NCBI GenBank assembly: GCA_946408305.1
Contig: CAMJRQ010000030.1
Coordinates: 1-9,093 of the forward strand
Direction of reading: 5' to 3'
Source of the DNA: an uncultured Prevotellaceae bacterium
Lineage (GTDB): Bacteria > Bacteroidota > Bacteroidia > Bacteroidales > Bacteroidaceae
DNA length: 9,093 bases
The notes under the pieces are model-generated. The model saw only the letters and a list, made by a program, of their open reading frames with translations. It did no database searches and was not told where the DNA came from. Shown one piece after another: positions 6,059 through 9,093 of this stretch. A program made the translations under genes and the position numbers. How positions within the stretch are numbered: position 1 is the stretch's first letter; every line of letters begins with the position of its first letter.

Positions 6059-8530
6059 TCAGTGAAGGCTGTTCAGAATGTTTTGCAGGTCCATCTCGCC
6101 GGCGCAGAGCACTTCGCGCGGCTTGGCTCCCCGGGTGGGGCCTACGATGCCGGCCTTTTCCAGCTGGTCCATGAGTCGGCCTGCGCGGGCAAATCCGATG
6201 TAGAGCTTGCGCTGCAGCATGCTGGTGCTGCCAATCTGGTCGGTGACCACCATGCGGGCTGCCTCCTCGAACATGGGGTCCAGATGGGTCATGTCTACGT
6301 CGGGGCTCTCGCCGCTGTCGCCCTCCATGGCCACTTCGGGCAGGGGGAACGGGTTGCCGTAGCCCTGCTGGTTGGCAATGTAGGCTACGATGCGCTCCAC
6401 CTCGGGCGTGTCGACGAAGGCACACTGCACGCGCACCGGTTCGTTGCCCGCCAGGAAGAGCATGTCGCCCTTTCCCACCAGCTGGTTGGCGCCCGTGCGG
6501 TCCAGTATGGTGCGGCTGTCCACCACCGAGGCCACCTTGAAGGCGATGCGAGCCGGGAAGTTGGCTTTGATGGTGCCGGTGATGATGTTGGTGGTGGGGC
6601 GCTGCGTGGCGATAATCATGTGGATTCCCACCGCGCGGGCCAGCTGGGCGATGCGGGCTATGGGCAGCTCAATTTCCTTGCCGGCCGTCATGATGAGGTC
6701 GCCGAACTCGTCGATGATGACCACGATGTAGGGCATGAACTTGTGCCCGTGCTGCGGGTTGAGCTCGCGGTTCTTGAACTTCTCGTTGTATTCCTTCACG
6801 TTGCGGGCCCGGGCTCTCTTCAGTAGGTCGTAGCGTGTGTCCATCTCCACGCAGAGGCTCTTCAGCGTCTGGATCACCTTGTTCACGTCCGTGATGATGG
6901 GCTCCTCGCTCTCCTCGTTGCCCTCCACCTGTGCCAGGAAGTGGTTGACGATGGGGTTGTAGACGCTGAACTCCACCTTCTTCGGGTCCACCATCACCAG
7001 CTTCAGCTCGGCGGGGTGCTTCTTGTAGAGCAGACTTGTGATGATGGCGTTCAGTCCCACCGACTTACCCTGTCCCGTGGCTCCGGCCACCAGCAGGTGG
7101 GGCATCTTCGTCAGGTCGGCCATGAAGACCTCGTTGGTGATGGTCTTGCCCAGCGCGATGGGTAGCTCGTAGTCCGTCTCCTGGAACTTGCGGCTGTTCA
7201 GGATGCTTTCCATCGAGACCATCTGCGGCTTGGCGTTGGGCACCTCGATGCCGATTGTACCCTTGCCGGGGATGGGGGCGATGATGCGGATGCCCAGTGC
7301 CGAGAGCGACAGGGCGATGTCGTCCTCCAGGTTGCGAATCTTGGCGATGCGCACTCCCGGAGCGGGTGTCACTTCGTAGAGGGTGATGGCCGGTCCGATG
7401 GTGGCCTTGATGTTGGTGATGTCGACGCCGAAGTTTGCCAGCACCTGCAGGATGCGCTTCTTATTGGCTTGCTGCTCCTCCATGTCGATGGGCGAGGCCT
7501 GGTTGTCGTACTTCTTCAGCAGGTCCAGGGTGGGGTAGCGATAGTGCTCCAGGTCCAGCTTCGGGTCGTAGGGCTCCAGCGAGCCTTCCTCCGTCAGTTC
7601 GGCCTTCTCGGGCTCGCTTCCCCGCGAAATCTCCATCTCCTCCACCGGTTGCTCCATTTCGAGCGGCAGCTCCTGCTCGCCCCTTTTCAGCATGGTCGGC
7701 TTCCCCTGCGGTTCGGGCCCGAAGTCGATGGTCGTGGCCGTCACCTCGGGCTTGTCCTCGAAGGGCATGAGCGGCTCGTCGTCCGGTGCCTCTTGCGCCT
7801 CGTCTGTTTGCAGCGGTTCGTTGTCTGTTGTCTGTAGTCTGTAGTCTGTAGTCTGTAGTCCATCCTCCTTGGTCAGCCATCGCCGCATCGTCGTGATGGC
7901 CTTGTCGCTCACCAGGGCCAGATAGAGCAGCGCCGCCAGAGCCAGCGCGATGAGCACTCCCATCGGGCCGATGCGGTCGCGCATCAGCGCAAGCTCCTCG
8001 CGGCCAATCATGCCGCCCCAGACGATGTAGCTGTCGCGGGCAAAGGGGACGTACTCCACCACGTAGGCGGCGAAGGCCGAGCACCAAACCATCAGGATGC
8101 CGCAGTGGAGGAACCACTTGTGGAGCCTCACCCTCACCCCCATGATGCGCAGGCTGGCGGCCAACATCATCACCGGGATGAACAGGCTGGCCACCCCAAA
8201 CCAGCGGTCCATCATGAAACGGGCCAGCTTGTAGCCCCAGGGGCCCATCCAGTTGGCAGCCGTGTAGGCCGGCGCGTAGAGCAGTTTCTGGTCTTCGTCG
8301 CCCGTGAAGAGGTGCGACACCATGGCCAGCAGCACGTAGAGGGCCACCAGCGCCAGCACGGCGCCTCCTACGAAGCGTCCGTTTCCGCCGTCGGGCTTCG
8401 TCGTCCCGCTCGGCTTCTTTTGGCTGTCGGGCTGGGTGTTCCCTTTTATTTTGGCGGCAAGGCGCTTGAACCAGCTGCCTTCGGGCGCGTCTTGTTTTTT
8501 CTTGTTTGTATGTGGTTTCGTCGATGCCAT
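6059..8530 (-). CDS. ftsK: DNA translocase FtsK
   Basis: An 823-residue divisome-linked DNA pump that clears and segregates chromosome termini at the septum. After a basic tail come about four membrane helices (near 53-75, 112-130, 141-161, 191-208), a Pro/Glu-rich linker (about 220-325), then the motor: the alpha part from LEHYRYPTLDLL (about 327), Walker A GATGQGKS (483-490), MVDPKKVEF (513-521), Walker B VIIDEFGDL (604-612), and LARAVGIHMIIATQRP (630-645). The C-terminal gamma winged helix, which reads KOPS-type sites, spans about 764-812 with GSTSMLQRKLYIGFARAGRL and KAGIVGPTRGAKPREVL. I chose the ATG at 8530 (MASTKP); a TTG two codons upstream at 8536 would also be in frame but is less likely. 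It is first in the operon, behind the -7 box at 8571-8578. The linker contains a heptamer tract at 7823-7860 that could shift the frame. Confidence 0.96.
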   Translation of the reverse strand: MASTKPHTNKKKQDAPEGSWFKRLAAKIKGNTQPDSQKKPSGTTKPDGGNGRFVGGAVLALVALYVLLAMVSHLFTGDEDQKLLYAPAYTAANWMGPWGYKLARFMMDRWFGVASLFIPVMMLAASLRIMGVRVRLHKWFLHCGILMVWCSAFAAYVVEYVPFARDSYIVWGGMIGREELALMRDRIGPMGVLIALALAALLYLALVSDKAITTMRRWLTKEDGLQTTDYRLQTTDNEPLQTDEAQEAPDDEPLMPFEDKPEVTATTIDFGPEPQGKPTMLKRGEQELPLEMEQPVEEMEISRGSEPEKAELTEEGSLEPYDPKLDLEHYRYPTLDLLKKYDNQASPIDMEEQQANKKRILQVLANFGVDITNIKATIGPAITLYEVTPAPGVRIAKIRNLEDDIALSLSALGIRIIAPIPGKGTIGIEVPNAKPQMVSMESILNSRKFQETDYELPIALGKTITNEVFMADLTKMPHLLVAGATGQGKSVGLNAIITSLLYKKHPAELKLVMVDPKKVEFSVYNPIVNHFLAQVEGNEESEEPIITDVNKVIQTLKSLCVEMDTRYDLLKRARARNVKEYNEKFKNRELNPQHGHKFMPYIVVIIDEFGDLIMTAGKEIELPIARIAQLARAVGIHMIIATQRPTTNIITGTIKANFPARIAFKVASVVDSRTILDRTGANQLVGKGDMLFLAGNEPVRVQCAFVDTPEVERIVAYIANQQGYGNPFPLPEVAMEGDSGESPDVDMTHLDPMFEEAARMVVTDQIGSTSMLQRKLYIGFARAGRLMDQLEKAGIVGPTRGAKPREVLCAGEMDLQNILNSLH
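7823..7860. repeat. Heptamer tandem repeat (GTCTGTA) inside ftsK
   Basis: Four perfect copies of gtctgta run from 7830 to 7857, flanked by a variant gtctgtt (7823-7829) and a partial gtc (7858-7860); on the coding strand the unit is TACAGAC. The tract encodes the repetitive peptide LQTTDYRLQTTDN (about residues 225-237) just after the last membrane helix. Seven is not a multiple of 3, so three units encode seven residues and any other unit change breaks the frame. By my reading, gain of one unit would end translation at the stop 7461-7463 (358 residues) and loss of one at 7741-7743 (260 residues), both lacking the motor. Confidence 0.9.
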
Positions 8531-8570
8531 GAGCAATGCGGGTTTCTTCTTTCTGTGTGGAAAACGTCTG

Positions 8571-8578
8571 CAAAATTA
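8571..8578 (-). promoter_or_regulatory. Probable ftsK operon promoter (-7 box)
   Basis: On the minus strand TAATTTTG (8578-8571), followed by C, is an exact match to the Bacteroidetes -7 consensus TAnnTTTG. No TTTG is found 19-21 nt upstream, where the sequence is the G-rich complement of the C7 run, so the -33 box is weak or absent. It would start transcription near 8564, giving a leader of about 35 nt before the ATG at 8530. Confidence 0.6.
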
Positions 8579-8603
8579 GGTAAAAAAACGGAAACGTGCG
8601 CCC

Positions 8604-8657
8604 CCCCGACGCGAATAATTTCCGAAAACTGTCCGCCAGCGCTTAAATGCGTCGGGG
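8604..8657. repeat. 9-bp inverted repeat between pyrC and ftsK
   Basis: ccccgacgc (8604-8612) and gcgtcgggg (8649-8657) are perfect complements separated by 36 nt. The left arm overlaps a run of seven C (8601-8607). On the minus strand no T-run follows, so it is not a standard intrinsic terminator, though it lies 19 nt past the pyrC stop and could protect or end that transcript. It also lies just upstream of the ftsK -7 box. Role uncertain. Confidence 0.4.
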
Positions 8658-8676
8658 AAACGGTGCCGCCTTCTGC

Positions 8677-9093
8677 TCAGTCTTCCCTCCGGTTCCCTTC
8701 GAAAAGGAGGGCTTCGCCGCGCACGTGGGGGCCGGCCCGGCGGCCGTCCCACGCGAGGTTGCCGTTCACCCAGGTGCGCTCCACGCGCCACCGGAGCGTC
8801 TGCCCCTCGAGGGGGCTCCATCGGCAGAGGCTCTGCACGAGCTCGGGCCCGACGGTGAAGGGCTGGCGACGGAGCAGGACGAGGTCGGCACGGCAGCCCT
8901 CGCGCAGGAAGCCGCGGCCGACGACTCCGAAGAGGCGGGCGGGGGCGTGGCACATGAGCTCGACGACCTGCTCGTGGCTGAGGACGCCCTGGTCGGCCAG
9001 GGTGAGCATGGCGGGCAGGGCGAACTGCACCATGGGCATGCCGCTGGCGGCGCGCAGGCATCCGCCCTGTTTCTCGGAGAGGAGGTGGGGGGC
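8677..9093 (-). CDS. pyrC: Dihydroorotase, C-terminal part (cut by window edge)
   Basis: This is the last 138 residues of a cytoplasmic amidohydrolase; the frame is open to the right edge, so the start is missing. The fragment opens APHLLSEKQGG then CLRAASGMPMVQFALPAML, matching the class I dihydroorotase stretch after TDHAPH, where the loop EEKxG and the SG-P-VQ segment follow the active-site Asp. Later MCHAPARLFGV, GFLREGCRADLVLL and CRWSPLEGQTLRWRVERTWVNGNLAWDG are the usual C-terminal amidohydrolase strands, and the CxWSPxEG motif is typical of pyrimidine-pathway dihydroorotases of Bacteroidetes. The enzyme cyclises carbamoyl-aspartate to dihydroorotate in UMP synthesis. The active-site metal ligands are outside the window. 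A hydantoinase or allantoinase is a less likely alternative. It ends 98 bp before the ftsK -7 box and appears to be a separate transcription unit. Confidence 0.85.
   Translation of the reverse strand, partial: APHLLSEKQGGCLRAASGMPMVQFALPAMLTLADQGVLSHEQVVELMCHAPARLFGVVGRGFLREGCRADLVLLRRQPFTVGPELVQSLCRWSPLEGQTLRWRVERTWVNGNLAWDGRRAGPHVRGEALLFEGNRRED

Noticed and set aside
8531..8536. TTG start for ftsK two codons upstream of the ATG.
   Set aside because: An ATG follows directly at 8530 and nothing conserved precedes it, so the alternative start adds only two residues and is less likely.
7461..8573. A 370-codon same-strand frame overlapping the 5' half of ftsK.
   Set aside because: It is Arg/Gly/Ala-rich shadow sequence. 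It matters only as the frame entered if the heptamer tract gains one unit.

Overview
The window reads as chromosomal DNA from a member of Bacteroidales (phylum Bacteroidota), probably a relatively GC-rich Prevotellaceae-like lineage; the genus cannot be fixed from this sequence alone. The support is Bacteroidetes-type promoters (TAnnTTTG -7 boxes at 1735-1743 and 8571-8578), A/T-rich start regions without clear Shine-Dalgarno motifs, a DUF5687 membrane protein, a Bacteroidetes-style LolA-like protein and Bacteroides-like protein sequences throughout. Every real gene lies on the minus strand, so the biological order runs from high to low coordinates.

Right end (8677-9093): the C-terminal 138 residues of a class I dihydroorotase (pyrC). 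A 98-bp gap follows, holding a C7 run, a 9-bp inverted repeat and the -7 box of the next transcript.

Central block (8530 down to 2182): a likely five-gene operon, ftsK - lolA-like - trxB - DUF5687 permease - ABC ATPase, with gaps of 34, 13, 13 and 43 bp. It ends in a strong intrinsic terminator (13-bp perfect stem followed by U6) at 2082-2122. FtsK couples division to chromosome segregation, the LolA-like protein is a periplasmic lipoprotein carrier, TrxB reduces thioredoxin, and the last two genes form an uncharacterised ABC transporter. ftsK carries a tract of perfect 7-bp tandem repeats in its linker-coding part. Unit changes there would shift the frame, which makes it the most unusual feature of the window.

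Intergenic region (1710-2181, 472 bp, no gene): it holds the operon terminator, a four-copy 22-bp tandem repeat with a dyad-symmetric core, a short AT-rich inverted repeat, and a good rhaB promoter.

Left end (1-1709): L-rhamnose catabolism, rhaB (rhamnulokinase, complete) followed 37 bp later by the first 64 codons of rhaA (L-rhamnose isomerase). RhaA makes L-rhamnulose and RhaB phosphorylates it. The window is mostly core genome; I see no mobile element, CRISPR array, rRNA or tRNA. The odd signals are short repeats rather than unknown gene systems.
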